Shown: piece by piece, positions 1 through 9,742 of the stretch
Numbering within the stretch: the first letter of the stretch is position 1
Layout of the letters: each line of letters opens with the position of its first letter
From: Variovorax sp. 54
Lineage (GTDB): Bacteria; Pseudomonadota; Gammaproteobacteria; Burkholderiales; Burkholderiaceae_C
DNA length: 64,000 nt
Reading direction: 5' to 3'
NCBI RefSeq assembly: GCF_002754375.1
Contig: NZ_PEFF01000001.1
Location: forward strand, 3,489,501-3,553,500
Notes under the pieces: model-generated
What the model was told of the DNA's origin: nothing
Database searches by the model: none
Seen by the model: the letters and a program-made list of their open reading frames with translations, nothing else
Position numbers and translations under genes: made by a program

Positions 1-1
1 G

Positions 2-1789
2 GCGGGTGTCGAGCACCAGGTGCATGGCAACGTGATCCAGACCACGAGCCGTGCGCTGATGGAAGAGGTGAAGTTCGCGCCGCAGCAGGGCGCCGCAACG
101 GGCGGTGCGCAGTTGCCGGGCGTGTTGCCGACCGGCGTGGTCGCGAGCCGCGAGTGGGGCAGCTACCCGATCATCAATTTCCGCGACGTGCCGGTGATCG
201 AGATCATGCACATGCCGCGGCCGGGCGAGCCGTCACTGGGTGCGGGCGAGTCGTCGTCGGTGCCGGGGACGGCGGCGATTGCGAATGCGATCTTCGATGC
301 CACGGGGGTCAGGTTCAGGTCGCCGCCGTTCACGCCGGAGACGGTGCTGGCCGAGTTGAACAGGGTTTTGCTCCCTCCCCTTCCGGGGGAGGGCGGGGGT
401 GGGGGCGAGCGGCCTTGGAGTGGTGACGCTGCCGTGCCCCCATCCCAACCTTCCCCCGGGAGGGGAAGGAGCAATGCGGGAGCGATCTGGCCAAAGCGCA
501 AGGGCCTGTGGGCCACCGGCGCCGCCCTCTTCATCGGCGGCCTCGGCGTCATCGCCGGCCTGCTCGGCTGGCGCTCCGCCATCGCGCCCGTGTCGCTCAC
601 CGCACCGGTCTACAGCCAGTCCACCATCGAACGCGGCCGCGTGCTCGCCGCGCTCGGCGATTGCGCCGTGTGCCACACCGCACCCGGCGGCGCACCCAAC
701 GCGGGTGGCCGCGCGATGGAGACGCCCTTCGGCACGCTCTACACGACGAACCTCACGCCCGATGCGGACACGGGCCTCGGCCGTTGGTCCTTCAGCGCCT
801 TCCAGCGCGCGATGCGCGAAGGCGTCTCGCGCGACGGCCATCACCTGTACCCCGCGTTCCCCTACACCGCGTTCGCGAAGACCAGCGACGACGACCTGCA
901 GGCGCTCTATGCGCACTTCATGGCGATGCCCGCGGTGCGCGCGGAAACGCCCAAGTCCGAGCTCAAGTTCCCATTCAACCTGCGCCCGCTGATGGCCGGC
1001 TGGAACGCGCTGTTCCACGATCCCGCGCCGCTGCAGCCCGTGCCCACGCAGAGTGCCGAATGGAACCGCGGTGCCTACCTCGTCAACGGCCTGGGCCATT
1101 GCGGCGCCTGCCACACGCCGCGCAACGCGCTCGGCGCGGAGCAGGGCGGCAGTGCGTTCCTCTCGGGCGCGATGGTCGATGGCTGGGAAGCACCGGCGCT
1201 CACGCAGCTGTCGAAGGCCGCCGTGCCGTGGGACACCGACGCGCTCTACCGTTACCTGCGCAATGGCCACTCGCCGCGCCACGGCATCGCGGGCGGCCCG
1301 ATGGCCGAGGTGGTGCGTGAGCTCGCGCAGGTGCCCGACGCCGACGTGCGTGCGATGGCCGTCTACCTTGGGTCGTTCAACCCCGAGCCCGTCGCGCAAC
1401 CGCAAGCGCTCGCGCAACAGGCCATCGACAACGCAGCACGCACACAAGGCCAGCTGCTCGGCCCCGCGCAGCGCATGTTCGACAGCGCCTGTGCCTCGTG
1501 CCACCACGACGGCGACGGCCCCACGCTGCTGGGCGTGAACACGCCACTCGCACTCAACAGCAGCCTCACGAGCACGCGGCCCGACAACCTGCTGCGCACC
1601 ATCCTCGACGGCGTGCGCGCACCCGCACACCGCGACATCGGCTTCATGCCCGCGTTCCGCGAGGCGCTCGACGACCGTCAGATTGCTGACCTCGCCGGCT
1701 ACATGCGCGCCCGCTTCGCACCGCAGGAAGCGGCGTGGCCGAACCTGCCTGCCGACGTCGCGCGCGTGCGGGCCACGCCGGGCCACTGA
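2..1789 (+). CDS. NicB-like molybdopterin hydroxylase large subunit, C-terminal part with triheme cytochrome c (5' partial)
   Basis: The reading frame is already open at the window edge, so the N-terminal part is missing. The first ~115 codons match the C-terminal end of the molybdopterin-binding subunit of xanthine-dehydrogenase/isoquinoline-oxidoreductase type enzymes (motif GAGESSSVPGTAAIANAI). A low-complexity Pro/Gly linker follows, then one membrane-spanning stretch (about 505-570), then a cytochrome domain with three CxxCH haem motifs at 662-676 (CAVCH), 1100-1114 (CGACH) and 1490-1504 (CASCH). This is the architecture known for NicB (nicotinate dehydrogenase) and related hydroxylases, where the haems pass electrons from the Mo centre toward the respiratory chain. 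Substrate cannot be told from this fragment. The linker is encoded by a palindromic repeat element (370-472). A small 2Fe-2S subunit gene is expected upstream of the window. Confidence 0.85.
   Translation, partial: AGVEHQVHGNVIQTTSRALMEEVKFAPQQGAATGGAQLPGVLPTGVVASREWGSYPIINFRDVPVIEIMHMPRPGEPSLGAGESSSVPGTAAIANAIFDATGVRFRSPPFTPETVLAELNRVLLPPLPGEGGGGGERPWSGDAAVPPSQPSPGRGRSNAGAIWPKRKGLWATGAALFIGGLGVIAGLLGWRSAIAPVSLTAPVYSQSTIERGRVLAALGDCAVCHTAPGGAPNAGGRAMETPFGTLYTTNLTPDADTGLGRWSFSAFQRAMREGVSRDGHHLYPAFPYTAFAKTSDDDLQALYAHFMAMPAVRAETPKSELKFPFNLRPLMAGWNALFHDPAPLQPVPTQSAEWNRGAYLVNGLGHCGACHTPRNALGAEQGGSAFLSGAMVDGWEAPALTQLSKAAVPWDTDALYRYLRNGHSPRHGIAGGPMAEVVRELAQVPDADVRAMAVYLGSFNPEPVAQPQALAQQAIDNAARTQGQLLGPAQRMFDSACASCHHDGDGPTLLGVNTPLALNSSLTSTRPDNLLRTILDGVRAPAHRDIGFMPAFREALDDRQIADLAGYMRARFAPQEAAWPNLPADVARVRATPGH
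370..472. repeat. GC-rich palindromic repeat inside a coding sequence
   Basis: Two imperfect inverted arms, 370-407 and 436-472, both read as GCTCC-CCC-GGGGGA-GGGGG style sequence when one is reverse-complemented. Similar sequence occurs between genes at 62533-62636, so this looks like a dispersed REP-like family. Here the element is in frame and translated as a Pro/Gly-rich linker (LLPPLPGEG...PSPGRGRS) between the molybdopterin and cytochrome domains. Confidence 0.7.
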
Positions 1790-1869
1790 CCCGCGACGGG
1801 TGCGGCAGGCGCGGTTCCGAGGCCGCGGCTACGATGGCGCGCAGACCTTATTCACGGAGACACCTCGCC

Positions 1870-3057
1870 ATGCCACTGAACCTCTCGACCGCCTCCAGCC
1901 TGCCCCGCGACGCCGAGCGCGCCACCCTTGTCGGCCGCCTCTGGCAACCCGGCGTGGGCCCGGTGCTGGTGGCCGTGCAGGGCGATGGCCTGCACGACCT
2001 GTCGAAGCTCGCGCCCACCATGAGCGACCTGCTCGAAGGCAAGGGCTCGCCGGCCGAAGCCGTGCGCGCGGCACTGCACAGTGGCACCGCACCGCGCATC
2101 GCCGCGCTCGAGGCCGTGCTCGCCAACAGCGACGAGAGCACGCGCGACATCAACCAGGCCTGGCTGCTCGCACCCTGCGACCTGCAGGTCGTGAAGGCCA
2201 GCGGCGTGACCTTCGTGGCGAGCCTGCTCGAACGCGTGATCGAAGAGCAGGCGCGCGGCGATGCCTCGCGCGCCGAGGCCACGCGCGCGGCCATCGGCGA
2301 TGTGCTCGGCGACAACCTCGCCGACATCGTGCCGGGCTCGCCCGAAGCCATGAAGGTGAAGGACGTGCTCATCGCGCAGGGTATGTGGTCGCAGTACCTC
2401 GAAGTGGGCATCGGCCCCGACGCCGAGGTCTTCACCAAGGCACCGGTGCTCGCCGCCGTGGGCACGGGCGCCGACGTGGGCATCCACGCGGACTCGGCCT
2501 GGAACAACCCCGAGCCCGAGGTCGTGCTCGCGGTGAACAGCCGCGGCGAGACGCTGGGCGCCGCGCTCGGCAACGACGTCAACCTGCGCGACTTCGAAGG
2601 CCGCAGCGCCCTGCTGCTGGGCAAGGCCAAGGACAACAATGCCTCGTGCGCCATCGGGCCGTTCATCCGTCTGTTCGATGCGCACTTCGGCATCGCCGAC
2701 GTGCGGCGCATCACGGTCGCACTGAACGTGACGGGCCCCGAGGGTTTCACGCTCGAAGGCGCGAGCTCGCTGTCGAAGATCAGCCGCGACCCGCTCGACC
2801 TCGTGGCGCAGACGCTCAATCGCCACCACGCCTACCCCGACGGCTTCATGCTGTTCCTGGGCACGATGTTCGCGCCGACGCAAGACCGCCATGGCCCCGG
2901 GCAAGGGTTCACGCACGTCGTGGGCGACCACGTGCGCATTGCGGCCCCCGAGCTGGGTGCACTGAACAACCGCGTGGTCCATGCCGACCAGGCGCCGCGC
3001 TGGCGCTACGGCATCGGGGCGCTGATGCGCAACCTGGCCGGACGCGGCCTGCTGTAG
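1870..3057 (+). CDS. Fumarylacetoacetate hydrolase-family protein, XylX-like
   Basis: A 395-residue protein of the FAH superfamily. The C-terminal half (about residues 175-395) holds the FAH fold with metal-site acidic residues around NNPEPEVVLAV and the loop GNDVNLRDFEGRSALLLGKA. Length and a long N-terminal region without the usual metal site resemble 2-keto-3-deoxy-pentonate dehydratases (XylX/KdpD type) of oxidative pentose pathways rather than fumarylacetoacetase; this assignment is inference. The start is the ATG at 1870, preceded by CACGGAGAC. It follows the cytochrome gene by 80 bases on the same strand, but a functional link is not evident. General label: FAH-family hydrolase/dehydratase. 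Confidence 0.8.
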   Translation: MPLNLSTASSLPRDAERATLVGRLWQPGVGPVLVAVQGDGLHDLSKLAPTMSDLLEGKGSPAEAVRAALHSGTAPRIAALEAVLANSDESTRDINQAWLLAPCDLQVVKASGVTFVASLLERVIEEQARGDASRAEATRAAIGDVLGDNLADIVPGSPEAMKVKDVLIAQGMWSQYLEVGIGPDAEVFTKAPVLAAVGTGADVGIHADSAWNNPEPEVVLAVNSRGETLGAALGNDVNLRDFEGRSALLLGKAKDNNASCAIGPFIRLFDAHFGIADVRRITVALNVTGPEGFTLEGASSLSKISRDPLDLVAQTLNRHHAYPDGFMLFLGTMFAPTQDRHGPGQGFTHVVGDHVRIAAPELGALNNRVVHADQAPRWRYGIGALMRNLAGRGLL

Positions 3058-3080
3058 CCAGCCAGGGCGCGTGGCGCTGT

Positions 3081-4628
3081 CTACGCGCCGCTGCGCAGCG
3101 CCCGCCGGTACTGCACGGCCTCGGCCACGTGCGTGACCTCCACCGTGTCCGCACCCGCCAGGTCGGCGACCGTGCGCGCCACCTTCAGCACGCGGTGCGT
3201 GCTGCGCGCCGACCAGCCGAGCTTGTTCGCGGCGTTGAACATGAACTGCCGCGCCGGCGTGTCGAGCGCGGCGTGCGTGTCGATGGCGCTGCCCTGCAGC
3301 GACTGGTTGGGGGTGCCCTGGCGCCGCATCGCGCGTTCGCGCGCGGCGATCACGCGGGTGCGGATGCTGGCGGTCGATTCGCCGGGCGGTGCGTCGAGCA
3401 GCAGCTGCGCCGGCACAGCGGGCACCTCGATGTGCAGGTCGATGCGGTCCAGCAGCGGGCCGCTGAGCTTGCCCTGGTAGCGCAGGATCTGGTCCGGCGT
3501 GCAGCGGCAGGCCTTGGCCGTGGTCGTTCCGAGGTAGCCGCAGGGGCAGGGGTTCATCGCAGCGATCAATTGGAAGCGCGCCGGAAATTCCGCGCGCCGC
3601 GCAGCCCGCGCGATGGTGATGGTGCCGGTCTCCAGCGGTTCGCGCAGCGCCTCCAGCGCGGCGCGTGCGAACTCGGGGAATTCGTCGAGAAAGAGCACGC
3701 CGTGGTGCGCCTGCGAGATCTCGCCGGGCCGGGGCGGCGAGCCGCCGCCGACCAGCGCCACCGCACTGGCCGTGTGGTGCGGCGCCGCCGTCGGCCGGCA
3801 CATCCAGCGCCCGGTGGCGAAGCGCCCGCCCAGGCTGGCGATGGCGGCGCTTTCGAGCGCCTCGTCGATGCTCATCGGTGGCAGCAGGCCGGCAAAGCGC
3901 TGCGCGAGCATCGACTTGCCCGAGCCGGGTTCGCCCACCATCAACAGGCTGTGGCCGCCGGCGGCAGCCACCTCCAGCGCGCGCTTGGCGCCGGCGTGGC
4001 CCTTGACGTCGGCCAGGTCGGCGTAGTGCGGCGCGGCATCGCCGGTCGCGGGGAGCACGCGGGTCCAGCCGTCGTCGGAGCCCTCGGGCGCGGATGCGGC
4101 CGCGTCGCGCTCGCTCAGGAACTGGCGCACCACGTCCAGCAGGTGCCGGGCGCCGTAGACCTCCCCGCCGGGCACCAGCGCGGCCTCGCGCGCGCTGTCC
4201 ATGGGCAGCACCAGCCGCGTCGCCACGCCGCGCGTGTGCAGGGCCAGCGCCATCGCCAGCGTGCCGCGCACGGGCCGCAGTTCGCCCGACAGCGACAGCT
4301 CCCCCGCGAACTCGTGGCCGGCCAGCCGGGCGTTCTCGATCTGCCCGCTGGCCGCGAGGATGCCCAGGGCGATGGGCAGGTCGAAGCGGCCCGAATCCTT
4401 CGGCAGGTCGGCGGGCGCCAGGTTGACGACGATCTTCTTGTTGGTCGGAAATTCAAGCCCGGCGTTCTGGATCGCCGAGCGCACGCGTTCGCGCGCTTCC
4501 TTGACCTCCGTCTCCGCCAGCCCGACCAGTGTGAAGCTCGGCAGGCCGTTCGCCAGATGCACCTCGACCGTGACGGCGGCGGCTTCCAGGCCGAGCAAGG
4601 CGCGGCTTTGCACCAAAGACAGACTCAT
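3081..4628 (-). CDS. comM: YifB/ComM-family Mg-chelatase-like AAA+ ATPase
   Basis: A 515-residue protein close to the usual ~507 of the YifB/ComM family. It has an N-terminal ChlI-like domain (residues about 20-140, ANGLPSFTLVGLAETEVKEA), a Walker A motif GEPGSGKSMLAQ near residue 220, Walker B GVLFLDEFPEF, and the C-terminal Mg_chelatase_C region. In naturally transformable bacteria ComM is a hexameric helicase that extends branch migration during integration of incoming DNA. The chosen ATG at 4628 gives the conserved start MSLSLVQSRA; a longer open frame upstream is not conserved-looking. Convergent with the FAH gene (23-base gap) and divergent from torF. Confidence 0.92.
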   Translation of the reverse strand: MSLSLVQSRALLGLEAAAVTVEVHLANGLPSFTLVGLAETEVKEARERVRSAIQNAGLEFPTNKKIVVNLAPADLPKDSGRFDLPIALGILAASGQIENARLAGHEFAGELSLSGELRPVRGTLAMALALHTRGVATRLVLPMDSAREAALVPGGEVYGARHLLDVVRQFLSERDAAASAPEGSDDGWTRVLPATGDAAPHYADLADVKGHAGAKRALEVAAAGGHSLLMVGEPGSGKSMLAQRFAGLLPPMSIDEALESAAIASLGGRFATGRWMCRPTAAPHHTASAVALVGGGSPPRPGEISQAHHGVLFLDEFPEFARAALEALREPLETGTITIARAARRAEFPARFQLIAAMNPCPCGYLGTTTAKACRCTPDQILRYQGKLSGPLLDRIDLHIEVPAVPAQLLLDAPPGESTASIRTRVIAARERAMRRQGTPNQSLQGSAIDTHAALDTPARQFMFNAANKLGWSARSTHRVLKVARTVADLAGADTVEVTHVAEAVQYRRALRSGA

Positions 4629-4783
4629 TTTTCTCCCTCTCCCCAAGTTGGTGCGCCTGCGACATGCAGGCCCAGGACCGTGCAGCGTGCAAGCGTGTGC
4701 AACTGCCGGAAACAGGGCTTGTAACGATTTGGCGCTCACGGCCGGACACCTGCGCCCTCTGACCGGGGCGGTATTTGTGCACT

Positions 4784-4800
4784 TTGGCACGCTCCCTGCT
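4784..4800 (+). promoter_or_regulatory. Sigma-54 (-24/-12) promoter for torF-glnK-amtB
   Basis: The sequence TTGGCACGCTCCCTGCT has the -24 GG at 4786-4787 and the -12 GC at 4798-4799 with exactly 10 bases between, matching the consensus YTGGCACG-N4-TTGCW at all but one core base. It lies 46 bases before the torF start. Sigma-54 control through NtrC is established for glnK-amtB operons in proteobacteria, which fits the genes downstream. No clear full NtrC site was identified. Confidence 0.75.
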
Positions 4801-4845
4801 TTGAGGGTGCTCAGGTCCAACAACACACTTGCGAGGAGTTCCCTG

Positions 4846-6118
<1,273 letters not shown>

Positions 6119-6147
6119 TCGAGTCCTGGCCCGAAAGAACAACGACT

Positions 6148-7581
6148 ATGAAAAAACTTCTTGTCTCTCTTGCGCTCGGTTTGAGCGTCTTCGTCGCCGG
6201 CACTTCGGCGCTGGCCCAGGCACCCGCCGCCACCCCTGAGGCACCGGCTGCATCGGCACCTGCCGCACCCGCCGCTGCAGCGCCTGCTCCCGCAGCGGCT
6301 GCAGCACCCGCAGCCGCCGAGGCCGCACCTGCTGCTCCGGCTGCGGCACCCGCGCCCAAGGTCGACTCCGGCGACACCGCCTGGATGCTCACCTCGACCC
6401 TGCTCGTGATCCTGATGACCATCCCCGGCCTGGCGCTGTTCTACGGTGGCCTGGGCCGCTCCAAGAACATGCTGTCGGTGCTGATGCAGGTCTTCGTGAT
6501 CTTCTCGCTGATCAGCATCCTGTGGGCCATCTACGGCTACAGCCTGGCGTTCACCGGCGATGGCAATTACTTCGGAAGCTTCGACAAGATCTTCATGAAG
6601 GGCATCACGCAGGAGACCTTCGGCGCGCTGACCACGATTCCTGAATACGTGTTCGTCGCCTTCCAGGGCACCTTCGCGGCCATCACCGTGGCGCTGATCG
6701 TCGGCGCCTTCGCAGAGCGTGCCAAGTTCTCGGCCGTGCTGCTGTTCTCGGTGATCTGGTTCACCTTCAGCTACGTGCCCATGGCCCACATCGTGTGGGG
6801 CGGCGGCCTGCTGGGCAAGGACGGCGCGCTCGACTTCGCGGGCGGCACCGTGGTGCACATCAACGCCGGTATCGCCGGCCTGGTCGGTGCCTACATGATC
6901 GGCAAGCGCGTCGGCTACGGCAAGGAAGCGTTCACGCCGCACTCGCTCACGCTCACCATGGTCGGCGCCTCGCTGCTGTGGGTCGGCTGGTTCGGCTTCA
7001 ACGCGGGTTCGGCAGGTGCGGCCAACGCCGCCGCCGGCCTGGCCTTCATCAACACGGTGCTCGCCACCGCTGCCGCGGCCCTGTCGTGGATCCTGGGTGA
7101 GAGCCTGCACAAGGGCAAGGCCTCGATGCTGGGCGCTGCGTCCGGTGCCGTGGCCGGCCTCGTGGCTGTCACGCCTGCCGCCGGTTTCGTCGGCCCGATG
7201 GGTTCGATCGTGCTGGGCCTGCTGGCCGGCCTGGTCTGCCTGTGGGGTGTGGGCGGCCTCAAGCGCATGCTCGGCGCCGACGACGCGTTCGACGTGTTCG
7301 GCGTGCACGGTGTGGGCGGCATCCTGGGTGCCATCCTGACCGGTGTGTTCGCAGCCAAGGGCCTGGGCGGCACCGGCGGCCTGACGCCCGACACCTTCAC
7401 GATGGGCGGCCAGGTCTGGATCCAGGTCAAGAGCGTGCTGTTCACGATCGTGTGGTCCGGCGTGGTGGCGTTCATCGCCTTCAAGATCGCCGACCTGACC
7501 CTCGGCCTGCGTGTGTCGGAAGAAGAAGAGCGCGAAGGCCTCGACATCTCGTCACACGGCGAAACGGCATACAACCGCTGA
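6148..7581 (+). CDS. amtB: Ammonium transporter AmtB
   Basis: A 477-residue ammonium channel. Signal peptide at residues 1-24, then a ~45-residue Ala/Pro-only stretch, then 11 predicted membrane helices starting at TAWMLTSTLLVILMTIPG. The pore His pair is visible in VVHINAGIAGLVGAY and FGVHGVGGILGAI, and the family motif GLALFYGGLGRSKN is intact. AmtB forms a trimer in the inner membrane and is blocked by GlnK, encoded just upstream. The Ala/Pro spacer is longer than in enterobacterial AmtB and its function is unknown. Confidence 0.96.
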   Translation: MKKLLVSLALGLSVFVAGTSALAQAPAATPEAPAASAPAAPAAAAPAPAAAAAPAAAEAAPAAPAAAPAPKVDSGDTAWMLTSTLLVILMTIPGLALFYGGLGRSKNMLSVLMQVFVIFSLISILWAIYGYSLAFTGDGNYFGSFDKIFMKGITQETFGALTTIPEYVFVAFQGTFAAITVALIVGAFAERAKFSAVLLFSVIWFTFSYVPMAHIVWGGGLLGKDGALDFAGGTVVHINAGIAGLVGAYMIGKRVGYGKEAFTPHSLTLTMVGASLLWVGWFGFNAGSAGAANAAAGLAFINTVLATAAAALSWILGESLHKGKASMLGAASGAVAGLVAVTPAAGFVGPMGSIVLGLLAGLVCLWGVGGLKRMLGADDAFDVFGVHGVGGILGAILTGVFAAKGLGGTGGLTPDTFTMGGQVWIQVKSVLFTIVWSGVVAFIAFKIADLTLGLRVSEEEEREGLDISSHGETAYNR

Positions 7582-7714
7582 TTCGCACACAGACAGACAG
7601 CGGGTGGTCCGGCACGGCGCCGGCCCCCGCGCTTCAAAGACCACCACCACCCTTTTCGACACAAAGAAGAAGAACAACGCACGGTTTTTTCAGGCGAGTC
7701 TCCTTTGGATGTTC

Positions 7715-7751
7715 AGCCCGCGAGCGCTTCGGCGTCAGCGGGCTTTTTTTT
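7715..7751 (+). terminator. Rho-independent terminator after amtB
   Basis: Stem AGCCCGC (7715-7721) pairs with GCGGGCT (7738-7744), with further internal pairing, followed by a run of eight T (7744-7751). It closes the torF-glnK-amtB unit 134 bases after the amtB stop. Confidence 0.8.
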
Positions 7752-7790
7752 GCCCGCTGCCCGCGTGGCCGGGGGCACAATCGCCCCACC

Positions 7791-8720
7791 ATGTGGACCT
7801 CCATCGAAGACAGCCTCTGCGAACTGGGTGAATCGCCGTTCTGGCACCCGCACGAACGCGCGCTCTACTGGCTCGACATCCCCGGCCGCGCCGTGCTGCG
7901 CACGCGCGGCGACATCGGCTCTGCCACGGCCACGGTCGAACGCTGGGCCCTGCCCACCGAACCCGGCTGCATGGCGCCGGCACGCAGCGGCGGCCTCGTG
8001 ATCGCGCTGCGCGACGGCATCTACCGCGCCCGCGCGTGGGGCTGTGAACTGGTCGCGATGGCGCGCGCGGAGCACGACGTGCGCACCATGCGCTTCAACG
8101 ACGGCAAGTGCGACACGCTCGGCCGCTTCTGGGCCGGCTCGCTCAACGAGGCGAAAGACCGACCAAACGCGGCGCTCTACTGCTTCGACGCACGCCCGGG
8201 AGACGTGTCTCCCAACATCACGTCGATGCTGGAACATGTCACCACGGCCAACGGCCTGGCGTTTTCGCCCGACAACCGCACGCTGTACTGGGCCGACACC
8301 GCCGCGCATGTGGTGCGCGCCTGGGACTGGGACGCCGAAGCCAACACGCTGTCGCATGCGCGCGTGTTCCAGCAGTTCGATGCCAAGCCCGCGGGCTGGG
8401 TGCCCGGCGCGCCTTCGCACTACGACGGTCGACCCGACGGCGCCACCATCGACGCCGCGGGCCACTACTGGGTCGCGATGTTCGAAGGCGCGCAGCTGCT
8501 GCGCTTTGCGCCCACGGGCGAGCGCGTCGCGGCCATCGCGGTGCCGGTGCAATGCCCGACCATGCCCTGCTTCGGCGGCGACGATTTGCGCACGCTGTTC
8601 GTCACCAGCGGGCGCAAGGGCCGCCCGGCCGACGAGCTGGTGCAGCGCCCGGCCTCGGGCACGGTGCTCTCGATGCGCGTCGACACGCCGGGCCTGCCGG
8701 TCAGCTTCTTCGAAGACTGA
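7791..8720 (+). CDS. SMP-30/gluconolactonase family lactonase
   Basis: A 309-residue six-bladed beta-propeller hydrolase. Expected metal ligands are visible: Glu14 in GESPFWHP, Asn in TTANGLAFSPDN, and Asp in YDGRPDGATIDAAGHYW. Family members open sugar lactones such as gluconolactone or L-arabinono-lactone in the cytoplasm. The start ATG at 7791 lies just after the amtB terminator. A LysR gene follows 19 bases downstream on the same strand. The exact sugar lactone cannot be told. Confidence 0.88.
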   Translation: MWTSIEDSLCELGESPFWHPHERALYWLDIPGRAVLRTRGDIGSATATVERWALPTEPGCMAPARSGGLVIALRDGIYRARAWGCELVAMARAEHDVRTMRFNDGKCDTLGRFWAGSLNEAKDRPNAALYCFDARPGDVSPNITSMLEHVTTANGLAFSPDNRTLYWADTAAHVVRAWDWDAEANTLSHARVFQQFDAKPAGWVPGAPSHYDGRPDGATIDAAGHYWVAMFEGAQLLRFAPTGERVAAIAVPVQCPTMPCFGGDDLRTLFVTSGRKGRPADELVQRPASGTVLSMRVDTPGLPVSFFED

Positions 8721-8739
8721 GCCTTCCGGCTGCCCGCGG

Positions 8740-9627
8740 ATGGCCCTGCACCACATCCCCCCGATCCAATGCCTGCTGACCTTCGAGGCCGTCGCCCGCC
8801 TGCGGCATGCGGGCCGCGCGGCCGACGAGCTGTGTGTGACGGCCAGCGCCGTGAGCCACCGCATCCGGCAGCTCGAGGCGCACGTGGGCTTCAAGCTCTT
8901 CGGTCGCAGCGACTTCAGCCTCACGGCCGACGGCGCGGCGTATCTGGCGAACGTGCGCGTCGGCCTGGCCGCGCTGCAGCAGGCCACGCCGGGCAGCCGT
9001 GACGCGGCGCTGCGTGCGCCGCGCCTGAGCGTTGCCGTCACGCCGACTTTCAGCCGCCAGTTCCTGATGCCACGGCTGGAGCTGTTTCGCAACATCTACC
9101 CCGACATCGAACTGGCGCTGCATGTGTCGATTCCACTGCTCGACGTCACGGCCGAGCAGACCGACCTGCAGGTGCGCTACGGCATCGGCGCGTACGCCGA
9201 CTGCGAGCACCGCCTGCTCATCGGCGAAGACGTGGTGCCCGCCTGCAGTCCGAGCTACCTCAACGAGTTCGGGCCTTTCGACGGTTTTCGCACCGCGGCC
9301 GAGATCGCCAGCGCGCGGCTGATCCGCAGTCCGCTCGAGCCCTGGAGCACCTGGTTCGCAAGCTGCGGCATCGACCAGCCCGAGCCGCACCTGGGTTCGC
9401 AGTTCAACGACCTGGGCCTGGTGTACGACGCGGCCGCGAGCGGTTTCGGCGTGGCGCTGGTGCGACAGAAGCTGGGCGCCGCCTGGTTCGAATCGGGCCG
9501 GCTGGTGGCGCTGTCGGACCGGCCCGTGCCTTCGCCGCACCGCCACTACATCTGCTGGCAGCCGGGCACGCTGGAGCGCTGGGAGTGCGCCGCCTTCGTC
9601 GACTGGATCGTGCAGATGCTCCACTGA
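8740..9627 (+). CDS. LysR-type regulator, GcvA-like
   Basis: A 295-residue LysR regulator. The N-terminal winged helix-turn-helix (residues ~5-65) reads FEAVARLRHAGRAADELCVTASAVSHRIRQLE, and the remainder is a LysR substrate-binding domain. The HIPPIQCLLTFEAVAR opening and the SHRIRQLE motif resemble the GcvA subgroup. It lies between the SMP-30 gene and the permease-glcDEF operon, all in one direction, so it may control either; inference only. Confidence 0.88.
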   Translation: MALHHIPPIQCLLTFEAVARLRHAGRAADELCVTASAVSHRIRQLEAHVGFKLFGRSDFSLTADGAAYLANVRVGLAALQQATPGSRDAALRAPRLSVAVTPTFSRQFLMPRLELFRNIYPDIELALHVSIPLLDVTAEQTDLQVRYGIGAYADCEHRLLIGEDVVPACSPSYLNEFGPFDGFRTAAEIASARLIRSPLEPWSTWFASCGIDQPEPHLGSQFNDLGLVYDAAASGFGVALVRQKLGAAWFESGRLVALSDRPVPSPHRHYICWQPGTLERWECAAFVDWIVQMLH

Positions 9628-9742
9628 CCGACACATCGGTCCGACAAATTTTTCTCAACGCCCGGGCAAAAATCCTTCAACCCGGCCGGCGTGCATCTCC
9701 CTAGAGTGCGAGTCACAACAACAGACTCCACGGAGACAACGC

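Noticed and set aside
1683-4724. 1013-codon open frame on the plus strand across comM and neighbouring genes
   Set aside because: Arg/Ala-rich antisense shadow of the FAH and comM genes, produced by high GC at third positions; no recognisable domain.
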